Source: an uncultured Paludibaculum sp. (GTDB taxonomy: Bacteria > Acidobacteriota > Terriglobia > Bryobacterales > Bryobacteraceae). Taken from it: 64,000 nucleotides of DNA. Below the pieces are notes generated by a model. That model was not told the DNA's origin and did no database searches. It saw only the letters and a program-made list of their open reading frames with translations. This document shows, in pieces, positions 1 through 8,134 of this stretch. Where the stretch lies: positions 682,001 to 746,000 of the forward strand of contig NZ_OY762268.1 of NCBI RefSeq assembly GCF_963665245.1, written 5' to 3'. The position numbers were made by a program, and so were the translations under genes. Position 1 is the stretch's first letter; each line of letters begins with the position of its first letter.

Positions 1-344
1 TTGAGCGGCTTCTGCGGCCACAGAGTCGTTGTCGGCGGGACTTGTACTTTCTTTCGGCCCGCGACAATATCCGCCTCCCAGGCATGGGAATAAACTCTGG
101 CACCCGTCGCCTTCTTCAGCGCGGCCAATCCGCCCATGTGTGATTGATGCGCATGGGTGTGTATGATGGCCTTCAGATCGGATGGCTTTTTCCCAACCTT
201 CGCCAACTCTTCCATGACTAGCTTTCCTGACTTATCAAGCAGCGTGTCAATGAGGATCAGTCCATTGCCATCATCGATCAAATAAGCACGGACATAGCCG
301 CCGCTACTGTCGCCCAGACTGTAGAGGCCGGGTAGAATCTGCAT
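1..344 (-). CDS. Metallo-beta-lactamase-fold hydrolase, N-terminal part (runs off the window)
   Basis: The open frame starts at an ATG at 344 and continues past position 1, so only about 114 residues are visible. A GGAGG ribosome site lies just upstream of the ATG. The N-terminus has the usual MBL-fold pattern: a strand ending in LIDDGNGLILIDTLL, then the metal-binding loop. That loop reads HTHAHQSHMGG, where the family normally has HxHxDH. The first, second and third histidines are present but the aspartate is a serine. The fold assignment is firm; the substrate cannot be told. The missing Asp may mean altered metal occupancy or loss of activity. The rest of the gene, with the remaining metal ligands, is outside the window. 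Confidence 0.8.
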   Translation of the reverse strand, partial: MQILPGLYSLGDSSGGYVRAYLIDDGNGLILIDTLLDKSGKLVMEELAKVGKKPSDLKAIIHTHAHQSHMGGLAALKKATGARVYSHAWEADIVAGRKKVQVPPTTTLWPQKPL

Positions 345-578
345 CGTGTCCTCCGAAATACGGGCCGGCTCAATCCGGACACCGAAGTATGGGTAGACTA
401 GCAGAAACCTGATTGAAAAGAAAGAGGATAGATGGCCGGCGCGACTAAGTACTCACGTCCGGAATTGCCGTGACGTACTTGCCACCCAGCCGTCAGCCGC
501 GGCGCGGCGGGCTGATTGCTGAGTGCTGATCGCTAAGAGCTTACTGCCGATCCGTACGCGAACTTCGGAAACCATGTA

Positions 579-1376
579 CTACGGCTTGCGGGCGATCGCC
601 AGAAGGTGTTGGCTTGCCCCCAGCAGCGTCTCCTCCCGCTCAAGACGGCGCAGCACTTCCAGCAGAAAGGCCCGGCGGGCCGGGTCGCGCCAGCGGGCTT
701 CCAGGTCGGGAGCGATGTAGGCGGGCCCCTCGACGGCGAAAATCGTGGGGTTCACAAAGCCACCGCGCTGAATCTCGGCGCGCAACTCTTCAGGCAGGTG
801 GTAATGGGCGGAGGTGAAGTAAGAGGGGTCGCCGGAGTCGTTCTCGTGGATGCCCGAGTCGATGGTCCGCAGCAGGATGGGCTGGAACAGAGGATCGTCA
901 ATGAAGCCCCGGTTCAGGCCATCCAGGAAGGCGGTGAAGCGGCCGATCGCAGCCGCGGCGAGAATCCCACCCCGTTTGAGGACGCGGCGGGCTTCCAGCA
1001 GGGCGGCTTGGCGGGCGGCGGGGTCCGCCAGATGGTAGAGGGGTCCCATCAGAAGGATCGCGTCAGCCTGACTGCCGGACCACGGTAGGCGGCGCGCATC
1101 ACCTTGGGTGGCACTGGCGATACCCGTCCGCGACCGGGCCACGTCGATGTGGTGGGCAATCGGGTCCAGAAGGTGGGTTTCATAACCCTGGGCGGCCAGG
1201 GCTTCGGAGTACGGCCCTGTGGCGCCGCCGATGTCCAGGATGCGAGCCGGGGGCGGCGGCAGGTGGCGGGCCAGAATGTCGAGGGTGCGCGCAAACTCAA
1301 ACTGCCCGGCAGGCGTGCGAAGGCGGCTGTCTTCGTCGTAGAGATCGTAGAATTCGAGGACGGCCGGGTCGAGCAT
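579..1376 (-). CDS. Class I SAM-dependent methyltransferase
   Basis: A 265-residue soluble protein. Residues about 40-70 form the SAM-binding motif I (ARILDIGGATGPYSEAL) followed by the acidic end of the second strand (HLLDP). The ILLMGPLYHL segment fits motif IV/post-motif of the Methyltransf_11 group, and LLEARRVLKRGGIL is the typical motif V helix. No membrane segment or signal peptide is seen. The acceptor substrate is unknown. It lies 60 bp downstream of, and on the same strand as, the gamma-glutamyltransferase gene and may be cotranscribed with it. Confidence 0.85.
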   Translation of the reverse strand: MLDPAVLEFYDLYDEDSRLRTPAGQFEFARTLDILARHLPPPPARILDIGGATGPYSEALAAQGYETHLLDPIAHHIDVARSRTGIASATQGDARRLPWSGSQADAILLMGPLYHLADPAARQAALLEARRVLKRGGILAAAAIGRFTAFLDGLNRGFIDDPLFQPILLRTIDSGIHENDSGDPSYFTSAHYHLPEELRAEIQRGGFVNPTIFAVEGPAYIAPDLEARWRDPARRAFLLEVLRRLEREETLLGASQHLLAIARKP

Positions 1377-1436
1377 GCTTCTATTGTCCCATTGGACGCC
1401 GGGGTACGGGCCGCTGGGTGAAGCCCAATGGATCCG

Positions 1437-3239
1437 CTACCACGCCACGGCTGAGCGATAGCCATAGGGATCGGCTCCGGCTTCGATGACTCCATCCGGG
1501 CGGATCCGGATCGCCACCGGAGCGGCTCCGCTGCCATAGCGCGAGTGAACCTCCACACGGTGGCCACGCTGCTGCAACTCGCGTTGAGTCGTCGCGCCCA
1601 TGCGGTCGTCCAAAATCAGATCGGCCGGGCTCATGGCATGATTGTCGAAGCTCGAGACCAGATGCCGCGTCTGGTAGCGGGCCGCTTCCACGGCCTGTTG
1701 CGGGTTCATTCCGAAGTCAAGGATGTCCAGCATCACCTGGAGCAGCGACTGGTCCTGATTGTCGCCCCCGGGAGTAGCCATGGCGAGATAGGGTTTCCCT
1801 TGATAGGTCACGAGAGTTGGGCTCAGGGTCACCCGAGGCCGTTTGCCTCCGGCGACGGCATTGGGATGACCGGCGATGAGCAGAAAGCTTTGGGCGCGCT
1901 GCGTGAGCGGGATGCCGGTATCGCCGGCGATGACAGCGGGCGTCCAGGCCCCGGACGGCGTGGACGCGAAGACAAGGCCTTCCTTGTCGGCCGCCGTCAC
2001 GCACGTGGTGTCGCGATTCATCAGTGCATCGTCGATGTTGGCAACCTTGCCCGCATGGCTGGAGGGATGATCGCCTGCCTTGCCGTTCAGCAGACCGGGC
2101 CGGAACTCGGCGGAGGCTCTTGGGCCGATCAACTGGGCCCGCTGGCGGGCGTAGTCGAGCGTCAAAAGCTCGCGTGGCTCGGGCGTGAACTTCGGGTCGC
2201 CATACCAGGTGTCCCGGTCGGCGTAGGCCAGTTTGAGAGCCTCGACGGAGGTGTGAATGTACTCCGGCGAATTCCAGCCGAAGCGGCTGAGGTCCTGAAG
2301 CCCGAGGATGTTGAGGGCTTCAATCATTGACGGACCCTGCGACCAGAAGCCAGGCTTGTAGACCGTGTAGCCATGATAAGTGCCCGCTACGGGCTCCTCG
2401 GGAGCCAGATGAAAGGCGGCGAAGTCCTCGTAGCGGAGCAGCCCGCCATTGGCTTGGGAAAATGCCGCGATGCGCCGTGCAATGTCGCCGCGATAGAAAA
2501 AGTTACGTACGGCCTCGATGGCCTGCTTCCGGGAAGGGCCCTTCTCGGCGGCCATCATCGACTGGATGGTGCGCGCGAGGTCCGGCTGACGGAACACGTC
2601 ACCGGGGCGTGGCACGCGGCCCTCTGGCAGGAAGACGGCTTTCGACGTCGGCCAGAGGCTCAGAATGTGGCGGGTGGCCTGGATCTCGCGCACCCGCGGC
2701 TCGTCGATGGGCGCGGACTGCGCAAACTCAAAGGCAGGCTGGGCCACCTGGGCAAAAGTGAGGGAGCCGAACTCCTGAAGAGCGACGAGCACTGCGTCGA
2801 CCATCCCTGGGACCAAGGCGGCATGGAGGCCCGCCGTCGGCAGCATGTGATCGAGGCCATTTTCCTCGATCTCGTAGATCTCTTCGGGCTTGAGCTTGCG
2901 ACGGAGGAAGTAGTCGAACGTGGCGGCCTTGGGCATGGTGCCAACGCCGGCAATGGCATACACCTTGCCCTGCGCGGTGCGAATGAGGATGGGCGCCTCT
3001 CCACCAAAGCCGAAGTGCGAGTACTCCGTGACAGCGGCGGCCAGCGTGGCGGCGACACCGGCGTCGACCGCGTTGCCGCCCATGTGGAGGATGCGGAGCC
3101 CGGCTTCGGTGGCATAGTCGGATCCGGCGGCAACGGCTCCATGAAGGCCGCGCGCTGGATAGCGGACGGGGATGGTTGCGCGTTGAGCGGGGAGGAGAGC
3201 TGTCCATGCGGCGAAGACAACGAGTAGGTTCTTCAGCAT
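1437..3239 (-). CDS. ggt: Gamma-glutamyltransferase (exported)
   Basis: A 600-residue Ntn-hydrolase that cleaves gamma-glutamyl bonds (glutathione and related compounds) and transfers the glutamyl group to water or amino acids. The first ~20 residues (MLKNLLVVFAAWTALLPAQR) form a Sec signal, so the enzyme should act in the periplasm. The proenzyme self-cleaves before a threonine. Here the candidate is in NRDTTCVTAADKEG at about residue 411, followed by FASTPSGAW. The N-terminal region has the family GGNAVDAGVAA and GEAPILIRT segments. The usual TTH at the cleavage site is TTC here, a change seen in divergent family members, so exact substrate preference is open. Length matches the family. Confidence 0.9.
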   Translation of the reverse strand: MLKNLLVVFAAWTALLPAQRATIPVRYPARGLHGAVAAGSDYATEAGLRILHMGGNAVDAGVAATLAAAVTEYSHFGFGGEAPILIRTAQGKVYAIAGVGTMPKAATFDYFLRRKLKPEEIYEIEENGLDHMLPTAGLHAALVPGMVDAVLVALQEFGSLTFAQVAQPAFEFAQSAPIDEPRVREIQATRHILSLWPTSKAVFLPEGRVPRPGDVFRQPDLARTIQSMMAAEKGPSRKQAIEAVRNFFYRGDIARRIAAFSQANGGLLRYEDFAAFHLAPEEPVAGTYHGYTVYKPGFWSQGPSMIEALNILGLQDLSRFGWNSPEYIHTSVEALKLAYADRDTWYGDPKFTPEPRELLTLDYARQRAQLIGPRASAEFRPGLLNGKAGDHPSSHAGKVANIDDALMNRDTTCVTAADKEGLVFASTPSGAWTPAVIAGDTGIPLTQRAQSFLLIAGHPNAVAGGKRPRVTLSPTLVTYQGKPYLAMATPGGDNQDQSLLQVMLDILDFGMNPQQAVEAARYQTRHLVSSFDNHAMSPADLILDDRMGATTQRELQQRGHRVEVHSRYGSGAAPVAIRIRPDGVIEAGADPYGYRSAVAW

Positions 3240-3331
3240 CGGATCTGGCCAGTATAGCGGGTGATGGCGGCGCGGGACTCGGCACCCCCACCCGCTCGAC
3301 GGGTATCTGGGTTTCGGATAGGATACTCCGT

Positions 3332-4285
3332 ATGCGGAATCCCTTCTTCCCTTCTCTGGCCGGTTGTGCGGCGCTGTTCTGCCTGAGCCTGGCCGCTCAG
3401 CCCGGCGTCTTTTCGAAGGCCGAACTGATCAAGTACACCCCGGAGTGGAAGGGTGAGCGCTTCGCCGATGGGCGTCCCAAGGTCCCGGACAGCATACTCA
3501 AGCGCATGAAGGACGTGAGTCTGGAAGAGGCGTGGGCCGTGCTGCGGAACGAAGGCTTCACCTACCAGTACGAGGATGGGTGGCTGTCCATTCATCCGGG
3601 GAAGACCTTGGTCGGGCGCGCCCTCACGGCGGCCTGGATGCCGGGACGGCCGGACATCCATAGAGTGATTGCGGAGCAGGGCAAGAAGGACGGACGCATC
3701 GGCGGCCAGAATGCATGGCCTGTCGACATGCTGCAGCCCGGCGACGTGTACGTCTGCGATCACTTCGGGCTGAAGATCGGCGGGCCGTCCATCGGAGACA
3801 ACGTGGGCAACTCGATCTATGCCAAGAGCGGCAATGGGATCGTGTACGATGGCGCGGTGCGCGACATCGAGGGGTTGGAGGAGTTGGAGAACTTCACATC
3901 GTTTGTCCGGTCCTATCATCCGTCTCACCACAACAGCAGCCTGGGGCCGGGCCTGAATTCGACTCTGGTCAGCATCAACGCTCCAACGCGTATCGGCCAG
4001 GTGACGGTGATGCCCGGCGATGTCGTGCTGGGCAAGAAGGGCGGAGTGGTGTTCATTCCGCCGCAGTTGGCCGAGAAGGTGGTGACGACGTCTGAGGTAG
4101 TGCGCCTGCGCGACCTGTTCGGCCACCAGCGGCTGCGCGAGGGCAAGTACACCTCCGGCCAGATCGACACGCGCTGGGCGGACACGATCGAACGCGACTT
4201 CTCACAATGGCTCCGCGATCACATGGACAAACTGCCAATTCCCAAGGAGCAGATCCAGGAGATCCTGAAGGCGCGGACCTGGTAG
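3332..4285 (+). CDS. Secreted RraA-like / HMG-aldolase-fold protein
   Basis: The start at 3332 is chosen because it gives a Sec signal (MRNPFFPSLAGCAALFCLSLAAQ); the frame extends further upstream but over the divergent ggt promoter. The protein is 317 residues. The central part (about 130-260) matches the RraA-like family: MLQPGDVYVCDHFG, then the phosphate/pyruvate loop, GAVRDIEGL with the family R-D pair, and VMPGDVVLGKKGGVVFIP. Members include 4-hydroxy-4-methyl-2-oxoglutarate aldolase and the RNase E inhibitor RraA, which are cytosolic and about 160-230 residues long. Here there is an export signal, ~90 extra N-terminal residues and a C-terminal helical tail. The gene converges on the broken enolase-superfamily gene, 4 bp away. 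Confidence 0.75.
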   Translation: MRNPFFPSLAGCAALFCLSLAAQPGVFSKAELIKYTPEWKGERFADGRPKVPDSILKRMKDVSLEEAWAVLRNEGFTYQYEDGWLSIHPGKTLVGRALTAAWMPGRPDIHRVIAEQGKKDGRIGGQNAWPVDMLQPGDVYVCDHFGLKIGGPSIGDNVGNSIYAKSGNGIVYDGAVRDIEGLEELENFTSFVRSYHPSHHNSSLGPGLNSTLVSINAPTRIGQVTVMPGDVVLGKKGGVVFIPPQLAEKVVTTSEVVRLRDLFGHQRLREGKYTSGQIDTRWADTIERDFSQWLRDHMDKLPIPKEQIQEILKARTW

Positions 4286-4289
4286 CGCG

Positions 4290-4434
4290 TCAGGCTTCGA
4301 ACCACTTGGAGCCGGGCATCTGCGATTTGCGCGCGGCCTCCTCGTTCATCTCCACGCCGATGCCGGGCCTGTCGGCGAGCGTGACATAGCCCTTGTCGAT
4401 GATCTCGCCCTCCTTTACGAAATCGCGCCAGAGC
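4290..4434 (-). pseudogene. 3' fragment of the enolase-superfamily gene cut by the IS66 element
   Basis: Read on the minus strand this 145-bp piece encodes LWRDFVKEGEIIDKGY...RPGIGVEMNEEAARK and ends in WFEA and a stop at 4290. That is the standard C-terminal end of mandelate racemase/muconate lactonizing family proteins. It is cut off from the rest of the gene (6876-7991) by the IS66 element. If the element and one copy of the 7-bp duplication are removed, the two parts join in frame (...ISRLQLW-RDFVKEG...). Confidence 0.9.
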
Positions 4435-4496
4435 GTATGCGTCCGGCGAACCCATTGCGGGCAGGCCGCGCTTGATCAGTGTGCCGTCGAATCGAC

Positions 4497-6074
4497 TTAC
4501 GCCTGGATGGGCTTCCAGTTACTTGGCAGTAACTCGTCCAGTTGCTGGATCGGGTGTTCCGCGATGCGCCCGAGCACATCGCATAGATACGCCCAAGGAT
4601 CAATCTTCTTTCGCTGACACGTCGCCATGAAGCTCGTCAGCACAGCCGCCGTCCGGCCTCCACGATCACTCCCGAAAAACGTCCAATTCCGGCGTCCGAC
4701 CGCGATGCCCCGCAGACTTCTCTCGGCCGCATTGTTATCAATCGACAGGTCGCCATCCTCCGTGTACCGGCACAGCGCCTGCCAGTTCGACAGCGTGTAG
4801 CCAATCGCCATCCCTTCCGGACTCTTCGGCAACACCAGTAGCTTCTCTCGCTCCAGATACTCCTTGAGATGTTCCAGCACAGGCACCGCGTGTTGCCGCC
4901 GCTGCCACCGGCGCTCGGCACCACTCAGTCCCCGCCAGCGCCGCTCCATCTTGTACAGCATGCCAATGTGCGACAGCACGGTCGTCGCACGCACCACGTC
5001 ACTGGTGCGCGCCTCGTAGTGCTTGCGCCTCGCGTGCGCCCAGCACGCAACCTCCACCAGACCGCGCTCCGGGTCCTTGTACAGGGCGTCATAGCCACCA
5101 TAGGCATCGGCCTGCAAATAGCCCTTGTAATCTTTCAAAAATTGGTCCGGCCCCTCCCTCGCTCGCGTCGGCGTGTAGTCGTACACCGTCGCTTCCTCGC
5201 CCACGTACGTCCAGATCCGCCCTTTCCGTGTGTGCATTCGGGTCGGATCCAACACCGCCACCGGCGTGTCGTCGGTTTGTACCACTTTCGAGTGCAGCGC
5301 CACCGCTTTCAGCCGTTCGTAGAGCGGCGTGAGCAAGTCCGCCGTCTGGCTCATCCACCCGCACATCGTTTTGCGCGAAAGCTCCACCCCGTGCCGCTGG
5401 AAGATCACCTCTTGCCTGTGTAGCGGGCAGTGGTCGGCATATTTCGCTACCGCCACCTGGGCCAGCAGCGAAGGCCCCGCCAGGCCCTTCTCAATCGGCT
5501 GCGCCGGTTTTGGAGCCGTCTTCACCGCTCCGCCGCACTGGCATCCATACTTCGCCCGCGCTTCCTCAATCACCTTCAGCGTGGCCGGCACGTATTCCAG
5601 CCGCTCGCTCACTTCCTCGCCGATGCGCTGCATGGTCGACTGGCAGTGCGGGCAGGCCCGCTCGGCCTCGCTCAATTCGTATTCGATCCGCTCGCGCGTC
5701 AGCGCCTTCGGCAAGGCCTTGCGGCCGTGACCCCGGCGTCTCTTGGGCGGCTTCACTGCCGCCAGCAGTTCGGAGTCCTCGCCCAGGTCTTCCTTCAGTT
5801 CGGTATGCAGGGACTCGGCATCACCGCCGCTGGCCTCATACTGCACAGCGAACAGGAAGAGCTGGCGTTCGTCGATCTTCTCGGCCTTGTGCCCGAACCG
5901 CCACGCCAGCATGATCTCCAGAATGTGCTGCACGCGAGCCAGGCGGCGTTCCTGCTCTTCCAGTTGCGAGGCCAGACCAGCTACGATTTCCCGCAGCAGA
6001 TCGGGATCGTCCGGCAACCGGTTGAGGTCGAGCTTCACAACAAGAAGTATAGGTTTTGTTGTGGCTAAAACCAA
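4497..6074 (-). CDS. tnpC: IS66 family transposase TnpC (DDE)
   Basis: 525 residues as read from the first start; a start about 13 codons later (KLDLNRLPDD) may be the true one. The N-terminus has the leucine-zipper-like IS66 segment (LREIVAGLASQLEEQERRL) and the LAWRFGHKAEKID motif. A zinc-finger-like stretch follows (CPHCQST...YGCQCGG). The DDE core includes VQTDDTPVAVLDP, YLQADAYGGYDALY and CWAHARRKHYEA. The C-terminus has the IS66 SIDNNAAERSLRGIAVGRRNWTF-type segment, the usual catalytic Glu region. Its stop lies about 60 bp from the left inverted repeat. Confidence 0.95.
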   Translation of the reverse strand: MVLATTKPILLVVKLDLNRLPDDPDLLREIVAGLASQLEEQERRLARVQHILEIMLAWRFGHKAEKIDERQLFLFAVQYEASGGDAESLHTELKEDLGEDSELLAAVKPPKRRRGHGRKALPKALTRERIEYELSEAERACPHCQSTMQRIGEEVSERLEYVPATLKVIEEARAKYGCQCGGAVKTAPKPAQPIEKGLAGPSLLAQVAVAKYADHCPLHRQEVIFQRHGVELSRKTMCGWMSQTADLLTPLYERLKAVALHSKVVQTDDTPVAVLDPTRMHTRKGRIWTYVGEEATVYDYTPTRAREGPDQFLKDYKGYLQADAYGGYDALYKDPERGLVEVACWAHARRKHYEARTSDVVRATTVLSHIGMLYKMERRWRGLSGAERRWQRRQHAVPVLEHLKEYLEREKLLVLPKSPEGMAIGYTLSNWQALCRYTEDGDLSIDNNAAERSLRGIAVGRRNWTFFGSDRGGRTAAVLTSFMATCQRKKIDPWAYLCDVLGRIAEHPIQQLDELLPSNWKPIQA

Positions 6075-6111
6075 GAGAAAAATGCGTCCGGAGCCAATGT
6101 TTATAGGGGTT

Positions 6112-6471
6112 CTACGCGCTCTGTTGCAACAGCGGGAGATACCGTTTTCGCACTTTTACGTTCCGCAGATCAAGCCCTTCCAGCAGGGCTCCGAGTTCGC
6201 CGGAAGTGATCTCCTTCCGGCCCGTCGACTCGAATGGATAGGCGTAGGTGCCGGCCTCGAGCCGCTTCGCCCACACCGCCCAGCCGTCGCGGTCCCAATA
6301 CAAAATTTTGATTCGGTCGCGCCGCCGACCGCAAAACACGAACAAATGTCCGGCCAACGGGTCGACGCCGACCACATGAGCGGCGAGAGCTCTGAGCCCG
6401 TCGAAACCGCGCCGCATGTCGCAAGGCGCGGTGTAGAGATAGATGCGCAGGGCGGATGGAAGGCTGATCAT
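6112..6471 (-). CDS. tnpB: IS66 family accessory protein TnpB
   Basis: 119 residues, the normal length. The sequence has the IS66 Orf2 hallmarks: IYLYTAPCDMRRGFDGL near the N-terminus, HLFVFCGRRRDRIKILYWDRDG in the middle, and GLDLRNVKVRKRY at the end. TnpB is needed for transposition of three-gene IS66 elements, but its biochemical role is not settled. It starts inside the end of tnpA (4-nt overlap), which suggests coupled translation, and lies about 37 bp before tnpC. Confidence 0.94.
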   Translation of the reverse strand: MISLPSALRIYLYTAPCDMRRGFDGLRALAAHVVGVDPLAGHLFVFCGRRRDRIKILYWDRDGWAVWAKRLEAGTYAYPFESTGRKEITSGELGALLEGLDLRNVKVRKRYLPLLQQSA

Positions 6472-6818
6472 GCCTTGGGCCGCAGTACGTCGATTACCAA
6501 CCGCAACGTCTCTTTGTCCACACCCGGTCGAATGCGGAGATGCCAGCCATCGGCCGTTTCCAGTTCCAGGGCAGAATCCTCGTCGCCAGCATGCAGAGAG
6601 ATGTCCTGCCCCAAAAGCACGAACTGTCCCGTCGTGTGTTCCTCTTGATCCTCGCGGGCCAGCACACGGCGCCAGTAGTAGAACTGAGCGACGTCGAGGC
6701 CGCGCGCCCGGCAGAACTCAGTCGGCCCCTGGCCACTTCTGCGAGATTCCTCAATCAACGCTCGCCATCGCGAATATCGTGCTTTCTGCTCGGCACGCCG
6801 AAGCTCACCGCTGCTCAT
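6468..6818 (-). CDS. tnpA: IS66 family accessory protein TnpA
   Basis: 116 residues, the first gene of the element, starting about 57 bp inside the right inverted repeat. It has the helix-turn-helix-like region typical of IS66 Orf1 (YSRWRALIEESRRSGQGPTEFCRARGL followed by FYYWRRVL, given here in parts). The second half (LELETADGWHLRIRPGVD...LRLVIDVLR) matches the family C-terminus. It probably binds the IS ends. Confidence 0.92.
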   Translation of the reverse strand: MSSGELRRAEQKARYSRWRALIEESRRSGQGPTEFCRARGLDVAQFYYWRRVLAREDQEEHTTGQFVLLGQDISLHAGDEDSALELETADGWHLRIRPGVDKETLRLVIDVLRPKA

Positions 6819-6860
6819 TCCCTCAGTGTTGGGGAACCCTCAGCACCTCGCAAGATGGGT

Positions 6861-7991
6861 TCACTGGACGCGTACCCAGAGCTGCAGGCGGCTGATCCAG
6901 TGCCACTCAAGAACCAGGAAATTGGGCACGGCGGCGCACACATGGCAGGAGGCCATGGTGCCGATGGGCGAGACGACGCAGTGCGGAGCGAAGGGCACGT
7001 AGTAGGTGTGCGCCATGTCGGCGATCTTGCGCGACTCCAGCAGGCCGCCGCACTTCTGGATGTCGGGCATGACAATATCCGCCGCGCGCTTCTCCAGCAG
7101 TTCGCGAAAGCCGTGCCGCAGGAAGAGGTTCTCGCCGCAGCAGATGGGCGTCTTGGTGGATTGGCGGATGTCACGCATGACATCGATGTTCTCCGCCGGG
7201 ACGGGCTCTTCCAGCCAGAGCAGGCGGAAGGGCTCCAACTCAATGGCGACGCGCTTGCCCGTGGTGGCGTCGTAGCGGCCGTGCATGTCGACAGCAAGAT
7301 CGACACGCTTGCCCAGGGTCTCGCGGACAAAGGCAACCTCCTTGACCATGCGGTCGATCTCGGCGTTGGAGGCCGTCCAGTTCACGCGGTCGAAGCGGTT
7401 GGGGTCCGTGGCCTCGTCGATGTCGATCTTGGCTGCGGTGAAGCCCATCTTCTCAATCTCGTTGAGCTTCTGTTTGGCCAGCGGATCGTCGGGATGGTGA
7501 TTCGCGGAGTCGCAGTAGATGCGGACCCGGTCGCGCACCTTGCCACCCAGGAGTTGATAGACAGGCAGGCCCACGGCTTTGCCGGCGAGATCCCAAAGGG
7601 CGATCTCGATGCCGCTGAGAGCCGTGATGTACTGGCCGGACTGGGCTCCGGCGAAGACACCGGCCGTGCGGATGCGCTCCCAAAGGGCTTCAACGTTGAG
7701 CGGGTTCTGTCCGATCAATATGCGCCGGAACCCCGCGATAATAGCGGCCCCGCCCAGCGCGGCATCGGTGGCCTCGCCCTGGCCGATCAGGCCCTGGTCT
7801 GTGTAGATGCGGACGTGGAGTTGGGGCCCGTGTACGGTGACGTAAGCGGTGCGGATGTCCGTGATCTTCAGTCTGGGCCGCTGGTAAGGCGTGGTGTTCT
7901 GCTGCATGGCCGTGGCCAGGCCGGTGAGGGACAAAGCCCCCGTGGCTGCGGCGGTGGACTGCAGCAGGGCGCGTCGGGAAATTCGTGACAT
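6861..7991 (-). pseudogene. Enolase-superfamily (mandelate racemase/MLE type) gene, 5' part, truncated by IS66
   Basis: The visible frame gives 376 residues. The N-terminus is a twin-arginine signal (MSRISRRALLQSTAAATG), so the intact enzyme was probably exported. Barrel landmarks are present: AAKIDID, DLAVDMHGR (metal ligand Asp), LWLEEPVP (Glu), CCGENLF (Glu), MPDIQKCGG and FAPHCVVSP (His). The set resembles sugar-acid dehydratases of this superfamily. Real homology stops at RLQLW; the last four residues (VRVQ) and the stop come from the IS inverted repeat. The missing C-terminal ~48 residues, part of the capping domain, are at 4290-4434. The product is probably inactive. Confidence 0.9.
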
Positions 7992-8134
7992 GGGTGGACC
8001 CCTTCTTTGCGGAGTTTATGATCCGGAAGCGTCATATTATCCGCTTGAGACGGTGGTCGCAATGTGCTGTTCCACCGTCTCGCTCCGGCTCTCACCGCGT
8101 AGCAGTCGTCCACCCAGCCGGCGAAATCATCTCA

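Larger units (their letters stand above)
4435..6875 (-). mobile_element. Complete IS66-family insertion sequence
   Basis: A 2441-bp element carrying tnpA, tnpB and tnpC on the minus strand. The ends are imperfect inverted repeats: GTATGCGTCCGGCGAACC at the left and GTACGCGTCCAGTGAACC at the right (read inward), continuing to CCAT. It is flanked by a 7-bp direct repeat, CCAGAGC, at 4428-4434 and 6876-6882; IS66 elements usually make 8 bp, so one base may have changed. It sits inside an enolase-superfamily gene. All three genes look intact, and the two IS ends remain very similar, which points to recent insertion. Confidence 0.93.
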
